DNA from: Chitinophagaceae bacterium
GTDB lineage: Bacteria > Bacteroidota > Bacteroidia > Chitinophagales > Chitinophagaceae
Length of the DNA: 64,000 nucleotides
Assembly: GCA_947455605.1 (NCBI GenBank)
Contig: CANGOX010000003.1
Location: 1 to 64,000, forward strand
Reading direction: 5' to 3'
Shown here one piece after another: positions 32,841 through 41,617 of this stretch. The notes below the pieces were generated by a model that did not search any database, was not told the DNA's origin, and worked only from the letters and a program-made list of their open reading frames with translations. Numbering within the stretch: position 1 is the first letter of the stretch; each line of letters begins with the position of its first letter. Both the position numbers and the translations under genes were made by a program.

Positions 32841-33230
32841 TTATTTTTTGAAATCAGTTACGGAATGAACGAGTTTGATACGCATGACAGTTGCAATAGA
32901 TTCCCCACGCTGTTTGATCTTTTCGGCATTTGATCCGGAAAATAATTCATCCACTGTTTGCTTAAAAAGAGCTACCCATCTTTCAAAATGTTTATCCTCA
33001 AATGCAAATAAAGTATGGATATTTTCGTGCACACCAAACACATTACCCCGGTATGCCGCTTTATCAAAAATGACGGTTTCCCAGAAATCTGTAATGAGGG
33101 GTATATGTTTATCAAGATCCAGCGGAACTACCTTAGTAAAAAAATGCCCGATCACTTCATCGATGATGGCCACACTGTAAAAGGAAACCATCAATGCTTC
33201 TAAATCCTGTCTGTTCTCTATATCTTTCAT
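32841..33230 (-). CDS. group III truncated hemoglobin
   Basis: MVSFYSVAIIDEVIGHFFTKV, ITDFWETVIFD, FERWVALFKQTVDELFSG. Confidence 0.88.
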   Translation of the reverse strand: MKDIENRQDLEALMVSFYSVAIIDEVIGHFFTKVVPLDLDKHIPLITDFWETVIFDKAAYRGNVFGVHENIHTLFAFEDKHFERWVALFKQTVDELFSGSNAEKIKQRGESIATVMRIKLVHSVTDFKK

Positions 33231-33283
33231 GATTATCGGATTGGCGGATTACGGATTAGCGGATTATTAATCTGTTAATTCTA

Positions 33284-33736
33284 TTACTCCTTGTTTTTTG
33301 AATCGATGCAGATCGTTACCGGGCCATCGTTGAGCAAAGCTACCTGCATATCTGCACCAAAAATACCTGTTTGAACTTTTTTGCCAAGGTCCTGTTCAAG
33401 CTGCCCAATCATCTTTTCATATATCGGTATCGCGAAATCGGGTTTAGATGCCTTGATATACGAGGGTCTATTCCCTTTTTTGGTACTGGCATGAAGGGTA
33501 AACTGGCTTACCAGTAAAATATCCCCATTTACTTCTTTTAAACCCAGATTCATTACACCGTTCTCATCATTAAAAATCCGGATGTTAACGATCTTATTAC
33601 TCAGCCAGCTGATATCCTCATCTGTATCAGAATCTTCAATACCCATTAATACCAACAAGCCTGTACGGATAGCACCAGTTACCACATCATCTACAGTAAC
33701 CGACGCTTCTTTTACCCTTTGTATAACAATTCTCAT
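33284..33736 (-). CDS. dtd: D-aminoacyl-tRNA deacylase
   Basis: MRIVIQRVKEASVTVDD, LLVSQFTLHASTKKGNRPSY, LNDGPVTI. Confidence 0.95.
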   Translation of the reverse strand: MRIVIQRVKEASVTVDDVVTGAIRTGLLVLMGIEDSDTDEDISWLSNKIVNIRIFNDENGVMNLGLKEVNGDILLVSQFTLHASTKKGNRPSYIKASKPDFAIPIYEKMIGQLEQDLGKKVQTGIFGADMQVALLNDGPVTICIDSKNKE

Positions 33737-33768
33737 AATTCCTTACCCGTTTTTTTACGAACTTTAGC

Positions 33769-34179
33769 ATGATGAAGATAGACATTACACCCGAAATTCA
33801 GTTCCAGACGGCCCGTAGTGGCGGTAAGGGTGGGCAAAACGTGAACAAGGTAGAAACCATGGTGGAAGGCCGTTGGGAGGTAACAACCTCTTTATTGGTA
33901 ACTGAAGAACAGAAATTACGCATTAAAGAAAAGTTACAGAATAAAATAACTGATGAGGGGTTCCTGCTGGTAAAATCTCAATCAGAAAGATCGCAATTAG
34001 GCAATAAGCTGGAAGTGGTCAAAAAAATGAATCAATTGGTAGGTAATGCGCTGGTAAAACAAAAGATCCGCCGTGCCACCAAACCTACCAAAGCTTCTAA
34101 GGAAAAAAGAATAGAAAGTAAGAAACGAAATACATTTACCAAAGCGCAAAGAAGAAAAGTTAACAGGAACGATTACTAA
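33769..34179 (+). CDS. arfB: ArfB/YaeJ-like peptidyl-tRNA hydrolase (ribosome rescue)
   Basis: ARSGGKGGQNVNKVET GGQ motif, basic C-terminal tail. Confidence 0.9.
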   Translation: MMKIDITPEIQFQTARSGGKGGQNVNKVETMVEGRWEVTTSLLVTEEQKLRIKEKLQNKITDEGFLLVKSQSERSQLGNKLEVVKKMNQLVGNALVKQKIRRATKPTKASKEKRIESKKRNTFTKAQRRKVNRNDY

Positions 34180-34904
34180 TGAATAAAGCAAACAACACAA
34201 TATTTGTTCTGGCCTTTTGCTGGATAATGCTGGCGATACCGATAGCCGGCTTTTCACAAAAACAGGTTACGCTTATCTTTCATCACAAAGCGGGAAATGA
34301 AGACCTGGTTTTGGGAAATAGTTACACAACAGCTCTGGGCGAAAAAATTACAGTTCAGCGATTTCGGTATTATATCTCCAATATTTCGATAACTGATAAA
34401 CAGGGAAAAACAACCCTGCTCCCTGTTGAATATTTTTTAGTGGATGAAGCTGATTCTCTTTCAAAGATCATCAACCTATCTGTTCCCGATAATACTATCG
34501 GTTCTATCCAATTCCTGTTAGGTGTTGATAGTATTCGTAATGTATCCGGCATACAAACCGGCGCACTCGATCCGATGCGGGGAATGTTCTGGACATGGAA
34601 CAGTGGTTATATCATGGCCAAGCTGGAAGGCATTTCAGAATCCTCCACCATCGCAGGTCATTATTTCACTTATCATATAGGTGGATTCAAAGGCCCGAAC
34701 AGTACTTTGAAAACCATTACACTCAATATTCCGCAAACAACAACGGTTCAGGAACTGCATATAAATGCAGACATCAATACCTGGTTTAAGAACAGTTCAG
34801 AGATACGTACATCTGAAACCCCGGTTTGCCATATGCCCGGACCATTGGCAAAAAAGATCGCAGATAATTACAGTTCCATGTTTTCAATAAACACCATACG
34901 TTGA
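34179..34904 (+). CDS. MbnP-like periplasmic protein
   Basis: Signal peptide; VQRFRYYISNISI, DPMRGMFWTWNSGYIMAKLEG; start codon overlaps arfB stop (TAATG). Confidence 0.82.
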   Translation: MNKANNTIFVLAFCWIMLAIPIAGFSQKQVTLIFHHKAGNEDLVLGNSYTTALGEKITVQRFRYYISNISITDKQGKTTLLPVEYFLVDEADSLSKIINLSVPDNTIGSIQFLLGVDSIRNVSGIQTGALDPMRGMFWTWNSGYIMAKLEGISESSTIAGHYFTYHIGGFKGPNSTLKTITLNIPQTTTVQELHINADINTWFKNSSEIRTSETPVCHMPGPLAKKIADNYSSMFSINTIR

Positions 34905-34905
34905 T

Positions 34906-35979
34906 ATGAAGGGAATGAAAAAAATAATCGTTATCCTTTCAATTCTTACAACCGCCATCAGTTGGGTAAGTATAGATACCCTATACCGGAAACCTAAACC
35001 GGTGCCCTTCCCTGTTCCCAAAGGATGGCCACAACCTGTTTATGATTTTTCAAAAAACCCCTTAACTGAAGAAGGCATTGCACTTGGGAAAAAATTATTT
35101 TACGATACAAGGTTGAGTAAGGATGGCGAAATCTCCTGCGCTTCCTGTCACCAACAGTTTGGTGCGTTCAACACCTACGATCATAATCTGAGTCACGGGT
35201 TCAATAATTCCTTAACCACCCGTAATGCCCCTGGTTTATTTAATCTTGCCTGGCAAAAAGAATATATGTGGGATGGAGGAATCAATCACCTCGATCTACA
35301 ACCTCTTGCTCCCATTACCGCAGAAAATGAAATGGCAGAGACGATAGAGAATGTGATCAATAAATTAAAGTTGGATAAGGAATATCAACAATTATTCAAA
35401 GCGGCTTTTGGTGATGAAACGATCAATACACAACGGCTTGGTAAAGCCATCAGCCAGTTTGAACTGCAACTGGTTAGCAGCAACAGCAAATATGATAAAG
35501 TAATGCGTGGTGAAGCGGCTTTTATACTGCCCGAACAATTGGGCTATGATATCTTTAAAAAGAAATGCATTACCTGCCATTCAGAACCCATGTTCACAGA
35601 TTATTCATACCGGAACGTAGGTCTACCCATAGATTCCTATTTAAAAGACTTCGGCAGAATGAAGATCACCGGCGACCCTGCTGATTCCTTAAAATTCAAA
35701 GTACCCAGTCTGCGTAATGTGGCCATGACCTTTCCGTACGGCCACGACGGCAGATTGTTCTCTTTAATGAGTGTTTTTGAGCATTACCGGAAAAACATGG
35801 TGGTAAGTGCCACTACAGATCCTTTGCTAAAGAATAAAATGGCTTTATCCAATTACGAGATCGGTCAATTGACGGCATTTTTATATACTTTAACAGATTC
35901 CAGTTTCCTGAAAGACCCAAGGTTTGCCCCGCCGGGTAATGAAAATTCAGGTAAGCTACCGGCAGATATTCACCGGTAA
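34906..35979 (+). CDS. diheme cytochrome c peroxidase family (MauG/MbnH-like)
   Basis: Two heme motifs ISCASCHQQF and KKCITCHSEPMF; TTRNAPGLFNLAW, KVPSLRNVAMTFPYGHDGR. Confidence 0.92.
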   Translation: MKGMKKIIVILSILTTAISWVSIDTLYRKPKPVPFPVPKGWPQPVYDFSKNPLTEEGIALGKKLFYDTRLSKDGEISCASCHQQFGAFNTYDHNLSHGFNNSLTTRNAPGLFNLAWQKEYMWDGGINHLDLQPLAPITAENEMAETIENVINKLKLDKEYQQLFKAAFGDETINTQRLGKAISQFELQLVSSNSKYDKVMRGEAAFILPEQLGYDIFKKKCITCHSEPMFTDYSYRNVGLPIDSYLKDFGRMKITGDPADSLKFKVPSLRNVAMTFPYGHDGRLFSLMSVFEHYRKNMVVSATTDPLLKNKMALSNYEIGQLTAFLYTLTDSSFLKDPRFAPPGNENSGKLPADIHR

Positions 35980-36074
35980 GCTGCACATTTGTTACTTTTA
36001 CTTTCAACGCTGAATGCTTAACGCAGAAAGCCAAACGCGATACCAATAAACAAATAAACCAATAAACCAGTCTC

Positions 36075-37580
36075 TTGAGCGGTATTAAGAAATTAGCAGG
36101 ACAAACGATGTGGTATGGAGTTAGCTCTATAGCAGTTAAGTTCATTGGCTACCTGATCACACCCTTGCTTACTTATTCAAGTCATGTAAAAATTGCCGAT
36201 TTTGGAAGACAGGGCCTATTGTATTCTACCATCCCGGTATTGAGTATCATTTTTACTTACGGATTTGAAACAGCCTATTTTCGGTTTTCTGCCAAACCGG
36301 AATATAAAAAATCAATTTATAGTACTGCCTTCCTTTCCATTTTATTTTCAACTGTTATCTTTTCTTTGATATTGTGGTATTGCCGTAGTTCTTTAGCTGT
36401 GATCACCGGTTTCCCTGATATTCCACAAATAGCCCAGTTCACCATCTTTATTATTACCATTGATACTTTGAATAAGATTCCTTTGGCCAGGCTTCGCCAG
36501 GAGGAACGTCCGCTTAAATATGCATTCGTAAACATATCCGGCGTATTTGTAATGATCTCACTGGTTTGGTTCTTCGTTAATTATTGTCCTGCACAGATCG
36601 CTAAAGATCCGCAAAGCTGGGTAAGCAGTTTTTATGACAACAACAAGAATCCGATAGTTTATGTTGCCTTTGCAAATGTGATTCAAAGTATCGTAACCCT
36701 TTTATTACTGGGAAAAGAGATCGCGAGGGTACGATTAATCTTTAACACTAAACTCTGGAAAGAGATGATGATATATGCCATGCCTTTATTGATTGTTGGG
36801 CTTGGCGGTATTGTTAACGAAACCTTTGACAGGTTGATGATCAAAGCCTGGTTACCGGGAACAGAAGAGTTCAGAAACGAACAGGTAGGTATTTACAATG
36901 CCTGTTATAAACTATCCTTACTCATTACATTGTTTGTACAGGCATTTAAAATGGGGGCAGAACCCTTCTTTTTCAAACAGGCCGAAGGGCAGAACCCGCA
37001 AAAAGTATATGCCCGCGTAATGAAATTTTTTGTGATCGTGGTAACTACTATGTTTCTGGCAGTAAGTCTGTTCCTCCCTGTATGGTCAAGACTGATTGGT
37101 GAAAATTATAGATCAGGGCTTGCGATTGTTCCTGTATTACTAATAGCCAATATTTTTCTGGGTGTTTACTATAACCTCAGTATCTGGTTCAAACTAACCC
37201 ATCGAACCATTGCAGGCACTTACATTACATTGATAGGAACTGCTATTACCATTGGCATCAATTATTTCTTTATCCCTTTGATCGGTTATATGGCAGGAGC
37301 ATGGGCTACTTTCTTTTGTTATGGAACTATGATGGTGATCTGTTATAAGTGGGGACAAAAAGCCTATCCAATTCCTTATGTAACTAAAAAGATGATCGCG
37401 TATGGTGTGATCGTTCTTCTATTATTTTTCATTCACAAAGGCATAACCTATTTTATTCCACAGGTATATTTTAGTTTGAGTTTAGGTTTTATATTTTTAT
37501 CTGCCTATGTATGGTTCATTCTGTTAGTTGAAAAGAAAGAATTTAAAAAACTACCCATCATTGGTAAATACATCCGATAA
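36075..37580 (+). CDS. lipopolysaccharide/polysaccharide flippase (MATE/MOP superfamily), TTG start
   Basis: Approx. 12-14 TM segments; KKLAGQTMWYGVSSIAVKFIGYLITPLLT. Confidence 0.85.
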   Translation: MSGIKKLAGQTMWYGVSSIAVKFIGYLITPLLTYSSHVKIADFGRQGLLYSTIPVLSIIFTYGFETAYFRFSAKPEYKKSIYSTAFLSILFSTVIFSLILWYCRSSLAVITGFPDIPQIAQFTIFIITIDTLNKIPLARLRQEERPLKYAFVNISGVFVMISLVWFFVNYCPAQIAKDPQSWVSSFYDNNKNPIVYVAFANVIQSIVTLLLLGKEIARVRLIFNTKLWKEMMIYAMPLLIVGLGGIVNETFDRLMIKAWLPGTEEFRNEQVGIYNACYKLSLLITLFVQAFKMGAEPFFFKQAEGQNPQKVYARVMKFFVIVVTTMFLAVSLFLPVWSRLIGENYRSGLAIVPVLLIANIFLGVYYNLSIWFKLTHRTIAGTYITLIGTAITIGINYFFIPLIGYMAGAWATFFCYGTMMVICYKWGQKAYPIPYVTKKMIAYGVIVLLLFFIHKGITYFIPQVYFSLSLGFIFLSAYVWFILLVEKKEFKKLPIIGKYIR

Positions 37581-37582
37581 TA

Positions 37583-38161
37583 ATGTTTGAGTTGATCAGA
37601 GATTATATCGAAAAATTCACCAAATTATCAGACGCAGACTGGCAATTACTATTGCCGCACCTTACTGAACGGGTGCTGGCAAAAAATTCACTCTTTGCCA
37701 AAGAAGGAAAGATTTGCAAAGAGATCGGTTTTATACTGGATGGCAATATGCGTCATTACTACACCAAAGACGGAGAAGAAAAAACAACCTATTTCTATTT
37801 CGAAAACAGTTTTGTAACAGATTTTATCAGTTGCATAAACGGTAAACCGGGGTCGATCAGTATTGAAGCATTGACCGAAACAAGGCTAATCGTTTTTTCC
37901 TATTCAGCTTTACAGGATTTATACAAACAAAGCCATGCCTGGGAAAAATTTGGAAGGCTGTTAGCCGAATATCTGGCCATCGGACTGGAAGAAAGAATGG
38001 TTGGTCTATTAATGCTTAGTCCCGAAGAGCGTTATCACCAGTTACTTAGCAGTAACAAACAGAAAATTATTGAAAGAATTCCTCAACACCATATTGCCAA
38101 TTACCTGGGCATAACACCGGTAAGCCTTAGCCGCATCCGTAATCGGGCAGCTAAAAAATAG
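37583..38161 (+). CDS. Crp/Fnr family regulator
   Basis: cNMP-like fold LFAKEGKICKEIGFILDGNMRHYY, HTH HIANYLGITPVSLSRIRNR. Confidence 0.9.
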   Translation: MFELIRDYIEKFTKLSDADWQLLLPHLTERVLAKNSLFAKEGKICKEIGFILDGNMRHYYTKDGEEKTTYFYFENSFVTDFISCINGKPGSISIEALTETRLIVFSYSALQDLYKQSHAWEKFGRLLAEYLAIGLEERMVGLLMLSPEERYHQLLSSNKQKIIERIPQHHIANYLGITPVSLSRIRNRAAKK

Positions 38162-38238
38162 GCTATCGCATTTTCTTATCTTATGTTAACGGTTCAAACC
38201 GGTTGCGCCTGCGAGATTTGTAGCCTAAATCAAACAAA

Positions 38239-38610
38239 ATGAAAAAGCTATTACAAGCAGAAGAATTAGCACAATTGGCAATAGGCATATTGGGATTATA
38301 CCTTCAGCCCCTGCATTTCAGCTGGTGGCTATGGGTGATTCTTTTTCTCGCACCGGATATCAGTATGCTGGGTTATCTGGCTAACACTGCAATTGGCGCT
38401 TATGCTTACAACCTCATTCATCACAAACTCACAGGTGTATGGGTTCTCATAGCCGGCTATCTATTACATGATGACATTGCCGTATTTATCGGCATTCTGC
38501 TGTTTGCCCATAGCTGCTTTGATCGTGTTTTTGGCTATGGGTTAAAGTATACTGATGATTTTAAACACACCCATCTTGGAATGATTGGCAATAAGCCCCG
38601 GAATGAATAG
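38239..38610 (+). CDS. DUF4260 family membrane protein
   Basis: LAPDISMLGYLANTAIGAYAYNLIHHK, FDRVFGYGLKYTDDFKHTHLG. Confidence 0.85.
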   Translation: MKKLLQAEELAQLAIGILGLYLQPLHFSWWLWVILFLAPDISMLGYLANTAIGAYAYNLIHHKLTGVWVLIAGYLLHDDIAVFIGILLFAHSCFDRVFGYGLKYTDDFKHTHLGMIGNKPRNE

Positions 38611-38633
38611 TTTTGTTGATTGAATAGAAAACT

Positions 38634-39104
38634 ATGGCAGAAGATCTCACGATAACAAAAGGCGACAAAGAGACCCAATATAAATCCCTTATCCCACAGA
38701 TCAAGGCACTGATTGAAGGCGAGCCAGATCTGATCGCCAATCTTGCGAATATGGCAGGTGCATTAAAAGAACAGTTCGGCTGGTTTTGGGTGGGATTCTA
38801 CTTAGTGAAAGGTGAGCAATTGGTATTAGGACCTTTTCAGGGACCTGTTGCCTGTACGCGTATCAATAAAGGCCGTGGTGTTTGTGGTACCAGTTGGGCA
38901 AAAGCAGAAACATTGATCGTACCCGATGTAGAAAAATTTCCCGGTCATATTGCCTGCAGCAGTTTATCTAAATCGGAGATCGTTGTTCCATTACTAAAAG
39001 ATGGAAAAGTTTGGGGGGTGCTTGATGTTGACAGTGAACATCTGAATCAGTTTGATGAAACCGATCAACAATTTCTCGAAGAAATCATTTCAACCCTAGC
39101 GTAA
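38634..39104 (+). CDS. GAF-domain free methionine-(R)-sulfoxide reductase
   Basis: FWVGFYLVKGEQLVLGPFQGPVACTRI, GVCGTSW, HIACSSLSKSEIVVPL; three conserved Cys. Confidence 0.9.
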   Translation: MAEDLTITKGDKETQYKSLIPQIKALIEGEPDLIANLANMAGALKEQFGWFWVGFYLVKGEQLVLGPFQGPVACTRINKGRGVCGTSWAKAETLIVPDVEKFPGHIACSSLSKSEIVVPLLKDGKVWGVLDVDSEHLNQFDETDQQFLEEIISTLA

Positions 39105-39108
39105 CCTC

Positions 39109-39161
39109 GTGTCTTTGTGCCTTTGCGGTAAAGATTTTCAACCGCAAAGGCACAAAGACAC
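39109..39161. repeat. perfect 21-bp inverted repeat, 11-nt loop
   Basis: GTGTCTTTGTGCCTTTGCGGT ... ACCGCAAAGGCACAAAGACAC. Confidence 0.95.
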
Positions 39162-39251
39162 AAAGGATCGCAAGAATACTTCAACATTCATGATTCCTTG
39201 CTCGATATTCGATATTCACTCCTCTTAACAACCCATTAAATATATTTCCCC

Positions 39252-39259
39252 TATCTTTG
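39252..39259 (+). promoter_or_regulatory. -7 element TATCTTTG upstream of DEAD-box helicase
   Basis: Matches TAnnTTTG. Confidence 0.5.
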
Positions 39260-39385
39260 CATCATTCATATACTCTCTCTACAGACTGATCACTCTTCCG
39301 TGACAAAGTTTATCAAGTCAATTACGGGCAGGTTATATACCATCTGAGCTAATTCAGATGTTCATTTATTTTAAATAATATCACT

Positions 39386-40660
39386 TTGTTATTCAACGAA
39401 TTAAACCTCATTGAGCCCATTCTACGAGCGCTCAACACTGAGGGGTACACAACACCCACACCCATCCAGGAACAATCTATTCCCATGCTGTTAGAAGGCA
39501 GGGACCTATTAGGCTGTGCACAAACCGGAACGGGTAAAACAGCGGCTTTTGCCATTCCTATCTTACAATTACTGCATGAAAGGAAACAGGCAGGCAGCAC
39601 CAACCGTGGCATTAAAGCACTGATCTTAACACCCACCCGAGAACTGGCTATACAGATTAACGAAAGTTTTGCTGCCTATGGCAGACACCTGAACCTGAAA
39701 CATCTAGTCATTTTTGGAGGCGTTTCTCAACAACCACAAACCAATGCTTTACGCAATGGCGTGGATATTCTGATCGCAACACCCGGACGTTTATTGGATC
39801 TGATCGAGCAACGTTATATCAACCTTTCTCAGTTAGAGATATTGGTATTGGATGAAGCAGACCGCATGCTGGACATGGGCTTTATACATGATGTGAAAAA
39901 GATCATCACAAAAGTTCCGGCCAAAAGACAAACCCTTTTCTTCTCTGCAACTATGCCAACAGAGATCGCAAAACTGTCGAGCACTATCTTAACCAATCCT
40001 GCCAAAGTGGAAGTTACTCCGGTATCCTCTACTGCAGAAACCATTCAGCAGGCAATGTATTTTGTTGAAAAAGAAAACAAAAAACATCTGTTGCTGCATA
40101 TTCTGAAAGACAAAGCCATTCAAAGTGCGTTGGTATTTACCCGTACCAAACATGGTGCAGACAAAGTGGTAAAAGATCTGGTACGTGCCGGTATTGGCGC
40201 AGAAGCCATACATGGTAACAAATCACAGAATGCAAGACAACGTGCCTTAACCAATTTCAAAACCGGTCATACAAGGGTATTGGTGGCAACTGATATCGCC
40301 GCAAGGGGTATTGATGTTGACAATCTCTCACACGTGATCAATTTTGAATTACCGAATGTACCCGAAACCTATGTACACCGTATCGGTCGTACAGGCCGTG
40401 CAGGTGCCAGCGGTATCGCTTTCTCTTTCTGTGATATGGAAGAAAAAGAATTCTTACGTGATATCCAGAAACTGATCTCGGTTTCGGTACCTATCGTAAC
40501 CGATCATCCGTATGCCATGAGTGATACATCCCTCAGTACCTACAAAACTTTACCACAGAAGCCTGTGCAAAGACATCGCCAAAATACCGAAAGACGTTCT
40601 TTCCGTGGTGGTGACAGCAGAAGATATGCAGGTAACAATTCTTCTGGAAGAAATAACTAA
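39386..40660 (+). CDS. rhlE: DEAD-box RNA helicase (RhlE-like), TTG start
   Basis: [42 protein letters not shown]. Confidence 0.9.
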   Translation: MLFNELNLIEPILRALNTEGYTTPTPIQEQSIPMLLEGRDLLGCAQTGTGKTAAFAIPILQLLHERKQAGSTNRGIKALILTPTRELAIQINESFAAYGRHLNLKHLVIFGGVSQQPQTNALRNGVDILIATPGRLLDLIEQRYINLSQLEILVLDEADRMLDMGFIHDVKKIITKVPAKRQTLFFSATMPTEIAKLSSTILTNPAKVEVTPVSSTAETIQQAMYFVEKENKKHLLLHILKDKAIQSALVFTRTKHGADKVVKDLVRAGIGAEAIHGNKSQNARQRALTNFKTGHTRVLVATDIAARGIDVDNLSHVINFELPNVPETYVHRIGRTGRAGASGIAFSFCDMEEKEFLRDIQKLISVSVPIVTDHPYAMSDTSLSTYKTLPQKPVQRHRQNTERRSFRGGDSRRYAGNNSSGRNN

Positions 40661-40705
40661 CTGATCGGGTATTTTATACAATTTGATATCCCATTTTAAA
40701 AGCAA

Positions 40706-40735
40706 AGCGCAGTAAAGGCAACTTTACTGCGCTTA
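40706..40735. terminator. intrinsic terminator of helicase gene
   Basis: AAGCGCAGTAAAG gcaa CTTTACTGCGCTT perfect 13-bp stem. Confidence 0.85.
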
Positions 40736-40745
40736 TTTTATTTAA

Positions 40746-40759
40746 CTGATAAGTATCAG
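40746..40759. promoter_or_regulatory. palindrome CTGATAAGTATCAG (matches TGAYnnnnRTCA)
   Basis: 6+2+6 perfect palindrome upstream of the tRNA promoter. Confidence 0.35.
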
Positions 40760-40817
40760 GTTAGCAATGGATTGAAAACTAAACCAAGGAATTATCCGAC
40801 AATTTTTCAAAATCCCC

Positions 40818-40825
40818 TATTTTTG
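40818..40825 (+). promoter_or_regulatory. -7 element TATTTTTG upstream of tRNA-Leu
   Basis: Matches TAnnTTTG. Confidence 0.5.
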
Positions 40826-40867
40826 CCGGCCTATGTATCAGGTACGCCACCTGTTATATGTATACAT

Positions 40868-40949
40868 GCGGATGTGGCGAAATTGGCAGACGTACCAGAC
40901 TTAGGATCTGGCGCCGTGAGGCATGCAGGTTCGACCCCTGTCATCCGCA
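40868..40949 (+). tRNA. tRNA-Leu (anticodon UAG)
   Basis: GCGGATG acceptor pairs with CATCCGC; CAGACTTAGGATCTG anticodon arm; long variable arm; GGTTCGACCCC T-arm. Confidence 0.95.
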
Positions 40950-40963
40950 CAGTTTTTACTCTT

Positions 40964-40992
40964 AACAAAGGCGCAGAATCTGCGCCTTTGTT
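40964..40992 (+). terminator. terminator of tRNA-Leu
   Basis: AACAAAGGCGCAG aat CTGCGCCTTTGTT. Confidence 0.8.
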
Positions 40993-41106
40993 TTGCCCTA
41001 TCCCACCGGGATGGCCCTTTTGTTAAAATTTCGTCATCCAACCCATCAACAAAAACCCGGGGAAATCCCCATTTCCCCATTCGGTCTGTGTATAACCCCC
41101 GTAAAA

Positions 41107-41140
41107 TGATGAGAGTCAGTTTTTTTACTGATGAAGGTCA
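41107..41140. promoter_or_regulatory. two tandem FNR-like sites TGATGAGAGTCA and TGATGAAGGTCA, 22-bp spacing
   Basis: Both match TGAYnnnnRTCA; -7 box TACATTTG at 41164-41171 follows. Confidence 0.6.
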
Positions 41141-41195
41141 TTCATACCCCATAGGGAGCCCGTTACATTTGTTTCAGATTTAATAAATCTATCCC

Positions 41196-41612
41196 GTGAT
41201 ACAGGAAATATTAAACAGGGCGTATTGCCCGGAACCTATGGCTGAATTAAAATTGAAACAATTACAATACGAGTGCGCAACCTGGAAAAGGTCGCTGGGC
41301 TTTATGATAGAGGAAAATATCCGTTTGAAGAACCGGATCGCCGAGATATTGAAAGACAATTTTGATACCGGCCTGCTGGAAAATATTGAAACCTTCCAGA
41401 ATAATTTTATTGATGAGGATACAAGGATGAGCTTATTAAGGGATGATGTTGCCGATCTGGAGAAACTGCTGCAACATGAACCTTTCGAAAACAAGACTAC
41501 ACCAGCCATAGAAACCAAACTCAAAAAGATCCGGAACAATATCATGGAGGCGGAAAAACAATTCTCCGGACTTAAACTGGCCTTCAACAATTATCTCTCA
41601 AAAAACATGTAA
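41196..41612 (+). CDS. hypothetical coiled-coil protein (GTG start)
   Basis: 138 aa, heptad-like helical sequence, downstream of tandem FNR-like sites and a -7 box. Confidence 0.7.
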   Translation: MIQEILNRAYCPEPMAELKLKQLQYECATWKRSLGFMIEENIRLKNRIAEILKDNFDTGLLENIETFQNNFIDEDTRMSLLRDDVADLEKLLQHEPFENKTTPAIETKLKKIRNNIMEAEKQFSGLKLAFNNYLSKNM

Positions 41613-41617
41613 TCGCA

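Noticed and set aside
40772-41183. Two plus-strand ORFs (84 and 86 aa) overlapping tRNA-Leu
   Set aside because: They read through the tRNA gene and its terminator; not credible proteins.
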